From assembly GCF_001895205.1 (NCBI RefSeq), contig NZ_BDJF01000006.1, positions 321,581-385,580 of the forward strand: DNA of 64,000 nucleotides, in the 5' to 3' direction. Positions 43,845 through 53,801 of the stretch are shown in pieces. This stretch comes from Vibrio injensis. Its GTDB lineage: Bacteria; Pseudomonadota; Gammaproteobacteria; Enterobacterales; Vibrionaceae. Positions within the stretch are counted from its first letter, which is position 1, and each line of letters starts with the position of its first letter. The notes beneath the pieces are model-generated. The model made no database searches, was not told the origin of the DNA, and worked only from the letters and a program-made list of their open reading frames with translations. A program made the translations under genes and the position numbers.

Positions 43845-43862
43845 GTGACGGTTATATTACAG
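43845..43862 (-). promoter_or_regulatory. Pho box of the pstC-pstA-pstB-phoU operon
   Basis: CTGTAATATAACCGTCAC on the minus strand matches 16 of 18 positions of the PhoB consensus. A TATACT -10 element follows 14 bp further on. PhoB would activate the operon when phosphate is scarce. Confidence 0.8.
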
Positions 43863-43973
43863 CGCAGATAAGCAACTGAAAACAAAACAACTCCGTATCA
43901 ACTCAATTTGTAATAATTATGTCATATCATCGCTTTAGTTTGCACAATCATCATCGTTATTCGCTCGGTCACA

Positions 43974-44045
43974 ACACCGCTGGAAGTCAACTACCCCGTT
44001 GGTACGAGTGAACAGAGATAAACCATGTGACTGAAGCGAAGTAAA
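43974..44045 (+). repeat. Possible decayed ERIC repeat between pstC and ppk
   Basis: The string CACCGCTGGAAGTCAACTAC and later ACAGAGATAAACCATGTGAC resemble the left half and core of the ERIC element at 35.2 kb, with many mismatches. The remainder of the 465-bp gap holds the pstC promoter and nothing else I can name. Confidence 0.35.
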
Positions 44046-44132
44046 ATATAAACCAGACAATCAATAAGCATGGCGAAAACCGACGCTTTAAGCTGAGCAA
44101 GGTTTTCGAGCTTAAGAGAAAGAAAGGAATCC

Positions 44133-46235
44133 ATGAGTACTGAAAAGTTGTACATTGACAAAGAGTTAAGTTGGCTTTCGTTTAATGAGCGCGTGTTACA
44201 AGAAGCGGCAGATAAAACGGTGCCTTTAATTGAGAGAATTCGTTTTTTAGGTATTTTTTCTAATAACTTAGATGAGTTCTATAAAGTCCGTTTCGCTGAT
44301 GTCAAACGACGGATTTTGATCAATCGTGAACAAGGCGTAAAAGATAGCTCCAAGCATCTACTGAGTAAAATGCAGAGCAAAGCGTTTAAACTCAATCAAG
44401 ATTTTGATCGCTTATACAGTGAGCTAATTGTCGAGATGGCCCGTCGACGAATTTTTTTGGTCAATGAAACGCAACTCGATGCCATGCAACAAAAGTGGAT
44501 CGTTAAGTATTTTTATAAAGAAGTATTACCCCATATTACGCCACTACTGCTGCGTGATGATATTGATGTCTTGCAATTTCTTAAAGATGAATATGCGTAC
44601 ATTGCCGTTGAACTCAAAAAAGAGCAACAATCAAGCTATGCCCTCATTGAGATCCCAACCGATCATCTCCCTCGTTTTGTCATGCTACCAGAGCAAAAAG
44701 GCAAAGGAAGAAAAACCATCATTCTGCTCGATAACATCATTCGTTACTGTTTAGATGATATTTTCCGTGGCTTTTTTGATTACGACACGCTGCACGGCTT
44801 CGCTATCAAAATGACCCGAGATGCAGAATACGATTTACGCCGTGAAGTTGAGTACAGTTTACTTGAACAGTTATCAGAAGGCTTAAGTCAGCGACTCACC
44901 GCCATGCCCGTACGTTTTATCTACGAGCATGATATGCCGGAACCCATGCTGACATTCTTGTGTGAAAAACTCAAAATTTCTTATTATGATAGTCTGCTTC
45001 CCGGTGGTCGTTATCACAACTTTAAAGACTTTATCGCCTTCCCCAATGTAGGCCGTGACTATTTAGAAAACCGTGCGTTACCACCTCTGAAATGTGCTGA
45101 TTTTGAGGGCTATTTGAATGCCTTTGATGCCATTCGTGGCCAAGATGTCTTACTCCACTACCCATACCACAGTTTTGAACACATCACCGAGTTGGTCCGC
45201 CAAGCCTCGTTTGACCCCAAAGTCATCAGTATTAAAATCAACATTTATCGGGTCGCTAAAAACTCTAAGCTAATGAACTCATTAATCGATGCCGTACATA
45301 ACGGAAAACGTGTTGTCGTGGTGGTCGAGCTACAAGCGCGTTTCGATGAAGAAGCCAATATTGAATGGTCCCGGATCCTCACTGAAGCGGGTGTTGACGT
45401 AATTTTTGGTATCCCAGGAATGAAAATTCATGCCAAGTTACTGTTGATCACTCGTCGAGAAGAGACTGAATTAGTGCGCTATGCACATATTGGGACGGGA
45501 AATTTCCATGAAAAAACTGCACGAATTTACACCGATTTTTCTTTATTAACCGCCGACCACGAAATCACCAATGAAGTGCGTAATGTGTTTGCGTATATTG
45601 AAAATCCATTCCGCCCCGTTAAATTTACTCACTTATTGGTTTCGCCGCGAAATAGCCGTACCCAACTGTATCGGTTAATTGATAGTGAGATTGCCAATGC
45701 CCGTAGCGGTAAAAAAGCCGAAATCATGGTTAAAGTGAATAATTTGGTTGATAAAGGCATGATAAATAAACTCTATGGTGCAAGCAGTGCAGGCGTTAAA
45801 ATAAAAATGATCATTCGTGGCATGTGTTCATTAGTCCCAGGTATTGCCGGTGTCAGTGATAATATTAGTGTCATTAGTATTGTTGATCGTTTCTTAGAGC
45901 ATCCTCGGGTACTGATCACCCATAACGATGGCGCCCCTTTAGTCTATATTTCTTCGGCCGACTGGATGACACGTAACCTCGACCATCGAATTGAAGTCAC
46001 TACGCCAATTCGAAGTCCGCGTTTAAAAAAACGGATTATCGATATTATTAATCTTCAGTTTACCGATACCGTCAAAGCTCGAGTCATCGATAAAGAGATG
46101 AGTAACCGTTACGTGAAACGGGGCAACCGGAAAAAAATACGTTCGCAATTGGCGATTTACGACTACCTTAAACAAATAGAAAAAGAAACCCGTAAGCACA
46201 AAGGAAATATTGAGCTAAATGAAAACCCACTCTGA
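44133..46235 (+). CDS. ppk: Polyphosphate kinase
   Basis: Makes polyphosphate from ATP, reversibly. It has 700 residues of the PPK1 type: the N-terminal domain with [20 protein letters not shown] and [12 protein letters not shown], then phospholipase D-like domains with the autophosphorylated His in [12 protein letters not shown] second active-site His lies in [12 protein letters not shown]. It has AAAGGAA upstream and overlaps ppx by 17 bp, so the two are coupled. Confidence 0.98.
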   Translation: MSTEKLYIDKELSWLSFNERVLQEAADKTVPLIERIRFLGIFSNNLDEFYKVRFADVKRRILINREQGVKDSSKHLLSKMQSKAFKLNQDFDRLYSELIVEMARRRIFLVNETQLDAMQQKWIVKYFYKEVLPHITPLLLRDDIDVLQFLKDEYAYIAVELKKEQQSSYALIEIPTDHLPRFVMLPEQKGKGRKTIILLDNIIRYCLDDIFRGFFDYDTLHGFAIKMTRDAEYDLRREVEYSLLEQLSEGLSQRLTAMPVRFIYEHDMPEPMLTFLCEKLKISYYDSLLPGGRYHNFKDFIAFPNVGRDYLENRALPPLKCADFEGYLNAFDAIRGQDVLLHYPYHSFEHITELVRQASFDPKVISIKINIYRVAKNSKLMNSLIDAVHNGKRVVVVVELQARFDEEANIEWSRILTEAGVDVIFGIPGMKIHAKLLLITRREETELVRYAHIGTGNFHEKTARIYTDFSLLTADHEITNEVRNVFAYIENPFRPVKFTHLLVSPRNSRTQLYRLIDSEIANARSGKKAEIMVKVNNLVDKGMINKLYGASSAGVKIKMIIRGMCSLVPGIAGVSDNISVISIVDRFLEHPRVLITHNDGAPLVYISSADWMTRNLDHRIEVTTPIRSPRLKKRIIDIINLQFTDTVKARVIDKEMSNRYVKRGNRKKIRSQLAIYDYLKQIEKETRKHKGNIELNENPL

Positions 46236-47748
46236 GAGCGCTTCTCCAGAAAACAGCGAATCGACCAGCCGAGAAATCGCCGCAATAGATCTTGGCTCCA
46301 ATAGCTTCCACATGGTAGTCGCGAAAGTCGTCGAACAAGATTTGCAACTGATCAGCCGCCATAAACAACGGGTGCATTTAGCATTAGGCTTAGACGAACA
46401 AAAAAACCTGGATCACGCCTCCATTGAGCGAGGCTTAGCCTGTTTAGCCATGTTTGCTGAGCGATTGCAAGGATTCAAAGTTGAGAATGTCCGTATCGCG
46501 GCCACCCACACCTTACGTCAAGCCAATAACGCCCACCTTTTTTTGCAACGTGCGTTAGAAGTAATGCCTTTCCCTATCGAAATTATTCCCGGTAGTGAAG
46601 AGGCACGATTAATTTATCTGGGCGTTGCTCATACTCAACCGCAAGCAGACTCTATGTTAGTGGTAGATATTGGCGGTGGAAGTACAGAGCTGATCATCGG
46701 CAAAGGCTTTGAGGCGGAGCTGGTAAACAGCAAACAGATGGGCTGTGTCAGTTACACTGAACGCTTTTTTCCTAATGATAAACTGTCGAAGAAAAAATTT
46801 GCTCAAGCCATTTTATCGGCGGAGCAAAAGCTTGAGTCCATGGCCAGTAAATACCGTAAAAAAGGCTGGCAGCGCGCATTTGGCTCATCCGGTACCGTCA
46901 AAGCCATTCATGAAGTATTGATCGGTTTAGGCTACGACGATGGCGTGATTACTCAAGAGCGATTGCATAAGCTAGTCGATAAACTGTGCGAGTCTAACCA
47001 GATTGCGGACATTCAATTAACCGGACTGACCGATGATCGTAAAGCCGTTTTTCCTGCGGGAGTAGCTATCCTAGCTGGAGTCTTTAACGCATTAAAAATC
47101 AAAGAAATGCATTTCTCCGATGGCGCATTGCGCGAAGGTTTACTGTATGAAATGGAAGATAGGTTCAAATACGACGATATCCGCTTACGTACCACTGAAA
47201 ATTTAGCGGTTAAACACTTTGTTGATTTAGAGCATGCAGCAAAAGTGAAAGGTTACGCCAAGGAGTTTTTGAGTCAAGTAAGCGACGAGTTAGGACTCAA
47301 AGCCAGCAGTGACTTATTTGCCCTGCTAGAATGGGCCGCGCTACTCCACGAAGTAGGACTTAGCATCAGCTTACAAGCATTTCATCGTCACTCAGCTTAC
47401 ATTTTACAGCACACCAATATGCCAGGTTTTAATAGTGAACAACAAAGAGTGCTCGCCACACTGGTTCGTTTTCAACGTAAAGCACTAAAACTTGGAGAAA
47501 TGAGCGATTTCTATCTCTACAAGAAAAAACACATCATCGGCCTTATCCGTGTATTACGACTAGCGATTGTCCTAAATGGGCAGCGCAATGATGATCCACT
47601 CCCCGAGATTCGCTTAAGTGCCAAAGATGAGCATTGGCAGTTAACTTGTCATGATCAGGATTGGCTTGAAAACAATAAATTGTTGCACATCGATTTACTC
47701 AGTGAACAAGCCTATTGGCATAAAGTTGGTTGGACGTTAACGTTTTAA
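46219..47748 (+). CDS. ppx: Exopolyphosphatase
   Basis: Degrades polyphosphate from the chain end. It has 509 residues, with an actin-like fold with [16 protein letters not shown] and [12 protein letters not shown], followed by a C-terminal HD-like domain ([21 protein letters not shown]). It starts inside the end of ppk in another frame. Confidence 0.97.
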   Translation: MKTHSESASPENSESTSREIAAIDLGSNSFHMVVAKVVEQDLQLISRHKQRVHLALGLDEQKNLDHASIERGLACLAMFAERLQGFKVENVRIAATHTLRQANNAHLFLQRALEVMPFPIEIIPGSEEARLIYLGVAHTQPQADSMLVVDIGGGSTELIIGKGFEAELVNSKQMGCVSYTERFFPNDKLSKKKFAQAILSAEQKLESMASKYRKKGWQRAFGSSGTVKAIHEVLIGLGYDDGVITQERLHKLVDKLCESNQIADIQLTGLTDDRKAVFPAGVAILAGVFNALKIKEMHFSDGALREGLLYEMEDRFKYDDIRLRTTENLAVKHFVDLEHAAKVKGYAKEFLSQVSDELGLKASSDLFALLEWAALLHEVGLSISLQAFHRHSAYILQHTNMPGFNSEQQRVLATLVRFQRKALKLGEMSDFYLYKKKHIIGLIRVLRLAIVLNGQRNDDPLPEIRLSAKDEHWQLTCHDQDWLENNKLLHIDLLSEQAYWHKVGWTLTF

Positions 47749-47768
47749 ATCAAGCGAGATTAACGCGA

Positions 47769-48722
47769 TCACTCAATGCCCACTTTCGCTAACTCTTGAC
47801 GAGCCACCTCAGCAGAAATGGGTAAGTAGCCTTCTTTACCGACCAGCTCTTGCCCCTGCTTAGAAAAGATAAAACGCACAAACTCTCTTTCCAGCGGCAT
47901 TAGTGGTCGCCCAGGATGTTTATTGACGTACAAGTACAGATAACGGGATAACGGATACGCACCAGACAAAATATTATCGTGTGAGGGGTAGACATAATCT
48001 CGGCCTTGACGCGCGATTGGGACAAGTTTCACTCCTGATACACGATAGCCGACCCCTGAATACCCTAACGCATTGAGTGATGACGCGACCGACTGCACCA
48101 CAGAGGCTGAACCCGGCTGTTGATTGACTCGAGCTTTAAAATCACCGCCACACAGTGCCGTTTGCTTAAAGTAACCGTACGTTCCAGAGACCGAATTGCG
48201 TCCAAACAACTGCATACGTCGCTGTGCCCACGAGTATTCCAGCCCTAATTGCGACCAACGATCAATCGATTGCGTTGCTCCACAACGTAATGTTGCTGAA
48301 AAAATCTGATCGAGCTCAGTAAAATTTAACCCCTCGATGGGATTATCTCGATGAGCAAACACGCCAATCGCATCAATCGCAATCCGTAACTCAGTCGGCT
48401 TGTAACCATGGGTGCGTTCAAACGCTTCAATCTCTCGTAGACGCATAGGCCGACTCATCGAGCCAAATTGTGCGGTTTCTTCCGTTAAGGCAGGAGGTGC
48501 AGTCGATGAACCTGACGCTTGTACTTGAGCATTAACATTGGGATACAGCTCATTAAATGCTTCAGCCCAAAGAGTGGTAAGCCCGGCAAGAGTATCCGAG
48601 CCCACAGAAAGAACACTCCCCGATATACCCGGTACCCGATGATAATCAGTGAGCGATTGTGCCCATCCTGATCTAATCGGAAAACTCACGAGCATCACCA
48701 TCAAGCAACGTATTAATTGCAT
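47769..48722 (-). CDS. pstS: Phosphate-binding protein of the PstS type
   Basis: Periplasmic receptor for the phosphate importer. It has 317 residues with a signal peptide to about residue 21 ([11 protein letters not shown]). Phosphate-contact segments are [18 protein letters not shown] and [13 protein letters not shown]. The gene overlaps the end of phoR by 10 bp, so the receptor is made with the sensor rather than with the permease. It is convergent with ppx. Confidence 0.94.
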   Translation of the reverse strand: MQLIRCLMVMLVSFPIRSGWAQSLTDYHRVPGISGSVLSVGSDTLAGLTTLWAEAFNELYPNVNAQVQASGSSTAPPALTEETAQFGSMSRPMRLREIEAFERTHGYKPTELRIAIDAIGVFAHRDNPIEGLNFTELDQIFSATLRCGATQSIDRWSQLGLEYSWAQRRMQLFGRNSVSGTYGYFKQTALCGGDFKARVNQQPGSASVVQSVASSLNALGYSGVGYRVSGVKLVPIARQGRDYVYPSHDNILSGAYPLSRYLYLYVNKHPGRPLMPLEREFVRFIFSKQGQELVGKEGYLPISAEVARQELAKVGIE

Positions 48723-50017
48723 TTCACCACCAAACGCTTTGGTAACACAAACGAGAAACAGCTCCCAACGCCAATTTCACTACGAATATCCAAATGGCTA
48801 TCATGATGAGAAAGTGCATGTTTGACAATCGCTAACCCCAAACCGCTACCACCGGTATCTCGTGAGCGCGCTTTATCAACCCGATAAAAACGCTCAGTTA
48901 AACGATGTAAATGCTGAGCAGCAATCCCCTCCCCACTGTCTTCAACCTCAAACAGTGCACCTTTTTCAGTATTCTGCCAGCGAACATGAATGCTCGCCCC
49001 CGCTGGAGTATATTTCACCGCGTTATAGACTAAATTAGAAATAGCACTACGCAGTTGGTCTTCATCGGCGAAAACTTTAAGCTGTTTATCAACACTAAAA
49101 CGAATCTGATGAGCCTGCTCACCACTTAAGCTCAAAGCCTCTTTTTCTAACACTTCAAGCATAGCTGGTACGTCAACGACTTCATCCAATTCATGAATAG
49201 GCGAAGCCTCAATTTTCGATAAAGTGAGTAATTGATTAACCAAACTCGACATCCGATTCAACTGCTCGGTCATAACGCCGTGTGCTTTCGGCCACATCGG
49301 CCCCAGTAACAGATCAGGATCTTCAGTCATTTCTAGGTACCCTTGCAGTACCGTCATTGGTGTGCGTAATTCATGGGATACATTAGCAAAAAAGTTTCGT
49401 CTCATACCTTCAAGCTGTTTCACCTGAGTTACATCACGCACCACCATTAAATGTTCACCTTCGGTGTATGGCACAATACGCAGCTCTAAAGCGCGATCAA
49501 CATTCAGTGGCGAATGCATAGTTAATGGTTCTGAAAAATCATTTTTCTGGAGATAATTGATAAAACCTGGCGTGCGAATCAAATTAGAAATCGGTTGTCC
49601 CGCATCATCTGGCCAACGAAATCCCAACAAATGCTGGGCTAAGCGGTTACACCAAACGATATTGCCTTCTGCGCGAAACACCACCACTGCATCAGGTAAC
49701 GATTCTGCACCATTACGAAAGCGGCGAATTAAGTTGGTAAGCTCTTTACGCTTTTTACGTTGTCGTTGCTGCAAACGATAAATACCATTAAACAGCGATT
49801 CCCAATTCCCGGAACCAGAAGGCGGCGTTAAGCGCTTTTCATCCCATAACCAAGCCGAAAATCGTACTTGATTATGTAAATGCCAAACCAGCTGCAATAC
49901 CGTTGCGGCCAGCAGTAACCAAGGCATATGCCCAAATACCCAGCCAACAATCAGCCAGGGAAGGTAAAAAAAAGCCAGCTCCCAGGCCAGCTTTTTCCAA
50001 GTTAATCGTTCAACCAT
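48713..50017 (-). CDS. phoR: Phosphate regulon sensor kinase PhoR
   Basis: Inner-membrane histidine kinase. From the ATG at 50017 ([13 protein letters not shown]), with GGAG five bases upstream, it has 434 residues. N-terminal membrane segments lie at about 12-50, a PAS domain near 100-195, the phosphorylated His in [10 protein letters not shown], and an ATPase domain with [11 protein letters not shown] and [12 protein letters not shown]. It lies between phoB and pstS. Confidence 0.97.
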   Translation of the reverse strand: MVERLTWKKLAWELAFFYLPWLIVGWVFGHMPWLLLAATVLQLVWHLHNQVRFSAWLWDEKRLTPPSGSGNWESLFNGIYRLQQRQRKKRKELTNLIRRFRNGAESLPDAVVVFRAEGNIVWCNRLAQHLLGFRWPDDAGQPISNLIRTPGFINYLQKNDFSEPLTMHSPLNVDRALELRIVPYTEGEHLMVVRDVTQVKQLEGMRRNFFANVSHELRTPMTVLQGYLEMTEDPDLLLGPMWPKAHGVMTEQLNRMSSLVNQLLTLSKIEASPIHELDEVVDVPAMLEVLEKEALSLSGEQAHQIRFSVDKQLKVFADEDQLRSAISNLVYNAVKYTPAGASIHVRWQNTEKGALFEVEDSGEGIAAQHLHRLTERFYRVDKARSRDTGGSGLGLAIVKHALSHHDSHLDIRSEIGVGSCFSFVLPKRLVVKCN

Positions 50018-50038
50018 AATACTCCACAACGGGCCTAC

Positions 50039-50728
50039 TTAAGCTTTAGTTGAAAACCGATAGCCTGCCCCACGCACAGTTTGAATCAGCTTATCATGTC
50101 CAGCGTCTTCTAAAGCTTTACGTAATCGGCGAATGTGCACATCCACTGTACGATCTTCGACATAGACGTTGGTACCCCAAATATTATTCAGCAGTTGTTC
50201 TCGACTGTATACGCGCTCTTGATGGGTCATAAAAAAGTGCAGCATCTTAAATTCGGTTGGCCCCATCTCTAGCGCGACATCATCGGCGGTAACTCGGTGA
50301 GACACCGGATCCAATTTTAAACCTTGTACATCAATAACATCTTCTAATGACGTTGGTGTAACGCGGCGAATGACCGCCTTCAAACGCGCAATCAACTCTT
50401 TAGGAGAAAACGGTTTAGTGATGTAATCATCGGCTCCCACTTCCAAACCACGCACTTTATCTTCTTCTTCACCCCGAGCGGTCAGCATGACAACCGGAAT
50501 GTTACGCGTTAACTCTTCACGTTTCATGTGTTTGATAAAGTTAATTCCGCTACCGCCGGGTAGCATCCAATCAAGTAACACAAGATCGGGAAAAGGTTCA
50601 GCAAGTTTAGTTACTGCGCTATCGTAATCTTCAGCTTCCACTGCTTGATAGCCTTTTTGTTCAAGAACAAAGCACAACATTTCACGAATGGGAGCTTCAT
50701 CCTCAACGACCAGAATCCTTCTAGACAT
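50039..50728 (-). CDS. phoB: Phosphate regulon response regulator PhoB
   Basis: Activator of phosphate-starvation genes. It has 229 residues from the ATG at 50728 ([14 protein letters not shown]). The receiver domain holds the phospho-acceptor Asp in VLLDWMLPG, and the OmpR-type winged helix ends in [10 protein letters not shown] Pho box upstream points to self-activation. Confidence 0.98.
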   Translation of the reverse strand: MSRRILVVEDEAPIREMLCFVLEQKGYQAVEAEDYDSAVTKLAEPFPDLVLLDWMLPGGSGINFIKHMKREELTRNIPVVMLTARGEEEDKVRGLEVGADDYITKPFSPKELIARLKAVIRRVTPTSLEDVIDVQGLKLDPVSHRVTADDVALEMGPTEFKMLHFFMTHQERVYSREQLLNNIWGTNVYVEDRTVDVHIRRLRKALEDAGHDKLIQTVRGAGYRFSTKA

Positions 50729-50763
50729 AATTGAATAACCTTTGTTATTAATCAACGCTATGC

Positions 50764-50797
50764 ATTATGGGAAATGATTATGACACTTTTGTGACCT
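50764..50797 (-). promoter_or_regulatory. Pho box and -10 element of phoB-phoR-pstS
   Basis: AGGTCACAAAAGTGTCAT on the minus strand (50797-50780) matches 14 of 18 Pho-box positions. CATAAT (50769-50764) follows after exactly 10 bp, the spacing expected for a PhoB-activated promoter. Confidence 0.78.
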
Positions 50798-50964
50798 TTG
50801 CAAACTAATTTTCATATAAAGTTCACGAATCATCACCGATAACGATGTCATTGCCATCATTGAACACCGCAAGCACATCGGTCATTTCAACCGTAAGAGT
50901 ATAAGACATTAATCGTCAATTCCCCTATCATAGGCGAATTGTGAACAACTAGAAGAAGCGCACT

Positions 50965-51879
50965 ATGTGGTTTAAAAATTGTATGGTGTATCGCGTCAAT
51001 CGTGATATTCCTTTTAATGCGGATCAGTTGGAAACCCAACTGGCTGAATTTCGTTTTAGCCCTTGCTCAAGCCAAGACAAACAAAAGTTTGGCTGGGTGC
51101 ATGCTCTTGGTAAACACGGCGATATGATGACGCACGTCAGCGATGGACGAATACTGATTTGCGCTAAAAAAGAAGAAAAAATGCTCCCAGCATCGGTGAT
51201 CAAAGAGTCTTTGAATGCCAAAGTCGACACCATTGAGACGCAAGAAGGTCGACCACTCAAGAAAAAAGAGAAAGAAACATTAAAAGAAGAAGTCATGATT
51301 GACTTACTGCCTCGTGCCTTCAGTCGTAGTCATTATACCTATGTATTGATCATGCCTAAAGAAGGGTTAATTCTGGTCGATGCTAGCAGCTATAAAAAAG
51401 CCGAAGATGTTTTGGCTCTGCTGCGCAAAACCATGGGTAGCTTACCCGTCGTACCAGCAATTCCTGAAATTGCGGTCGAAACCACATTAACTCAATGGGT
51501 TAAAGACGGGAATGTGCCACAAGGCTTTACGCTATTAGAAGAGGCAGAATTAAAATCAACCTTAGAAGATGGCGCAATCATCCGCTGTAAAAAGCAAGAA
51601 CTGACTAGTGATGAGATCATCAGTCATATTGCCGCTAATAAAGTGGTGACTAAGTTAGCTCTCAACTGGCAAGAGCGGATCAGTTTTATTCTGGCTGAAG
51701 ATTGCAGCTTAAAGCGTTTGGCATTTAGTGATGAGCTCAAAGATCAAAACGAAGATATTCCAAGAGAAGACCAAGCAGCAAGATTCGATGCTGATTTCTC
51801 GTTAATGTGTGGTGAGTTTTCTGCTCTCTTACCCAACTTATTTGACGTTTTAGGTGGTTTACCATCAAACGACGCCTAG
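50965..51879 (+). CDS. rdgC: Recombination-associated protein RdgC
   Basis: DNA-binding ring protein that limits RecA loading. It has 304 residues, with the family N-terminus [12 protein letters not shown] and segments [16 protein letters not shown] and [15 protein letters not shown]. It stands alone, divergent from phoB. Confidence 0.97.
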   Translation: MWFKNCMVYRVNRDIPFNADQLETQLAEFRFSPCSSQDKQKFGWVHALGKHGDMMTHVSDGRILICAKKEEKMLPASVIKESLNAKVDTIETQEGRPLKKKEKETLKEEVMIDLLPRAFSRSHYTYVLIMPKEGLILVDASSYKKAEDVLALLRKTMGSLPVVPAIPEIAVETTLTQWVKDGNVPQGFTLLEEAELKSTLEDGAIIRCKKQELTSDEIISHIAANKVVTKLALNWQERISFILAEDCSLKRLAFSDELKDQNEDIPREDQAARFDADFSLMCGEFSALLPNLFDVLGGLPSNDA

Positions 51880-52058
51880 TCGTCTATTCAGGCTGGTAAT
51901 CCAGCCTGAATCCTCTCTCTCAATCTAACTCAATCACCAAGGGATAATAACCTGAAAAAGAGTATGGTCACCGCTCACCTTTTGACGTAAAATTTGCGCC
52001 CTTTCCAATACCATCAGGTGGTATTGGCCTGACTTGAGATCAGATTGAGAAGCCAATA

Positions 52059-53459
52059 ATGAGTACAACATCCCCTTTTATTCCTGAGCTACTGTCACCC
52101 GCCGGTAGTCTAAAAAACATGCGTTATGCCTTTGCTTATGGCGCAGACGCCGTCTATGCTGGCCAACCACGTTACAGCCTACGCGTGCGTAATAATGAGT
52201 TTAATCACGAAAATCTGCAAATCGGCATTAATGAAGCGCATGCATTAGGTAAAAAATTCTATGTGGTGTGTAATATTCAGCCACACAACTCAAAATTAAA
52301 AACCTTTATTCGCGATTTAAAACCGGTTATCGACATGGGACCCGATGCGTTAATCATGTCTGATCCAGGTTTAATCATGATGGTGCGTGAAGCCTTTCCT
52401 GAAATGGCGATTCACTTGTCAGTGCAAGCTAATGCGGTTAACTGGGCAACGGTTAAATTTTGGTCAACGCAAGGTGTCGAACGCGTGATCTTATCTCGCG
52501 AACTGTCACTGGAAGAAATTGAAGAAATTCGCCAACAATGCCCAGAGACTGAGCTAGAAATCTTTGTTCATGGCGCACTGTGCATGGCCTATTCTGGCCG
52601 CTGTTTATTATCGGGCTACATGAATAAACGCGACCCTAACCAAGGTACTTGCACCAACGCTTGCCGTTGGGAGTACAAAGTTGAAAAAGGCCAAGAAGAC
52701 GCCTCAGGACAAATTGTTGAACAGTTCGATCCAACCGCAGCTCAAGCGATTGAAGTACAAGCAGAGCGTCCAGATAACACCTTGGGATTAGGCAAACCGA
52801 TTGATGACGTCGTTCTGCTGTCTGAAAGCCATCGTCCTGAAGAAAAAATGGCGGCGTTTGAAGATGAGCATGGTACCTATATCATGAACTCAAAAGACTT
52901 ACGCGCGGTTCAGCACGTTGAACGCTTAACCAAAATGGGCGTTCATTCGCTAAAAATTGAAGGCCGTACTAAGTCATTCTATTACTGCGCCCGAACTGCT
53001 CAAGTTTATCGTAAAGCGATTGATGATGCCGTGGCTGGCAAGCCTTTTGATGACAGCTTAATGGGCACTTTAGAAAGCCTAGCTCATCGCGGTTATACCG
53101 AAGGTTTCCTACGTCGTCATACGCATGATAGCTACCAAAACTATGACTATGGCTACTCTGTCTCCGATAGTCAGCAATTTGTCGGTGAGTTTACCGGTAA
53201 ACGCCGTGGTGATTTAGTTGAAGTCGAAGTGAAAAATAAGTTCTGCGTCGGTGATAGTCTTGAGTTGATGACCCCTAAAGGCAATATCATTTTTACCCTT
53301 GAAGCGATGGAAAACCGTAAATCACAAGCCATTGATGATGCGAAAGGCAACGGCCATTTTGTCTTTATCCCTGTACCAGAAGACTTAGATCTTGAATACG
53401 CGTTATTAATGCGTAACCTCAATGCAGGTCAAGACACTCGCAACCCAACAGGCAAATAA
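52059..53459 (+). CDS. trhP: tRNA 5-hydroxyuridine synthesis protein TrhP (YegQ), U32 family
   Basis: 466 residues. The U32 family segments are PELLSPAGSLKNMRYAFAYGADAVYAG and the Cys-rich GALCMAYSGRCLLSGYMN...GTCTNACRWEY, whose four Cys probably hold an iron-sulfur cluster. In E. coli TrhP takes part in hydroxylation of U34 in tRNA from prephenate. It is followed after 2 bp by a ferredoxin gene, which fits a need for electrons. Confidence 0.94.
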   Translation: MSTTSPFIPELLSPAGSLKNMRYAFAYGADAVYAGQPRYSLRVRNNEFNHENLQIGINEAHALGKKFYVVCNIQPHNSKLKTFIRDLKPVIDMGPDALIMSDPGLIMMVREAFPEMAIHLSVQANAVNWATVKFWSTQGVERVILSRELSLEEIEEIRQQCPETELEIFVHGALCMAYSGRCLLSGYMNKRDPNQGTCTNACRWEYKVEKGQEDASGQIVEQFDPTAAQAIEVQAERPDNTLGLGKPIDDVVLLSESHRPEEKMAAFEDEHGTYIMNSKDLRAVQHVERLTKMGVHSLKIEGRTKSFYYCARTAQVYRKAIDDAVAGKPFDDSLMGTLESLAHRGYTEGFLRRHTHDSYQNYDYGYSVSDSQQFVGEFTGKRRGDLVEVEVKNKFCVGDSLELMTPKGNIIFTLEAMENRKSQAIDDAKGNGHFVFIPVPEDLDLEYALLMRNLNAGQDTRNPTGK

Positions 53460-53461
53460 TT

Positions 53462-53716
53462 ATGGCACTATTGATCACAGACAAATGCACCAACTGTGAC
53501 ATGTGTGAACCAGAGTGTCCAAATGGCGCTATTTCGATGGGTGAACACGTTTACGAAATTAACCCAGATTTATGTACCGAGTGCAAAGGGCACTATGACC
53601 AACCGACCTGTCAGTCGGTATGTCCGATCAATAACTGTATCATTACGGATCCTAAGCACATTGAAAGCGAAGAACAGTTACTAGAGAAATTCGTTATTAT
53701 TCAAGGACTCGCTTAA
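53462..53716 (+). CDS. yfhL: 2[4Fe-4S] ferredoxin, YfhL family
   Basis: 84 residues with two cluster motifs: CTNCDMCEPECPNGAIS, then CTECKGHYDQPTCQSVCPINNC with the longer spacing typical of this family. It starts 2 bp after trhP and so is translated with it. It is a likely electron donor for TrhP; this is inference. Confidence 0.94.
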   Translation: MALLITDKCTNCDMCEPECPNGAISMGEHVYEINPDLCTECKGHYDQPTCQSVCPINNCIITDPKHIESEEQLLEKFVIIQGLA

Positions 53717-53754
53717 TCAGGGTCTCCAATTCTGCTTAAGATGTTTGAGATAAT

Positions 53755-53782
53755 AAAAATCCGCCAATTAAGGCGGATTTTT
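53755..53782. terminator. Bidirectional terminator between yfhL and the nuclease gene
   Basis: AAAAATCCGCC (53755-53765) pairs with GGCGGATTTTT (53772-53782) and serves both convergent transcripts. Confidence 0.9.
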
Positions 53783-53801
53783 ATTTACGGATTAAGCTAG
53801 T

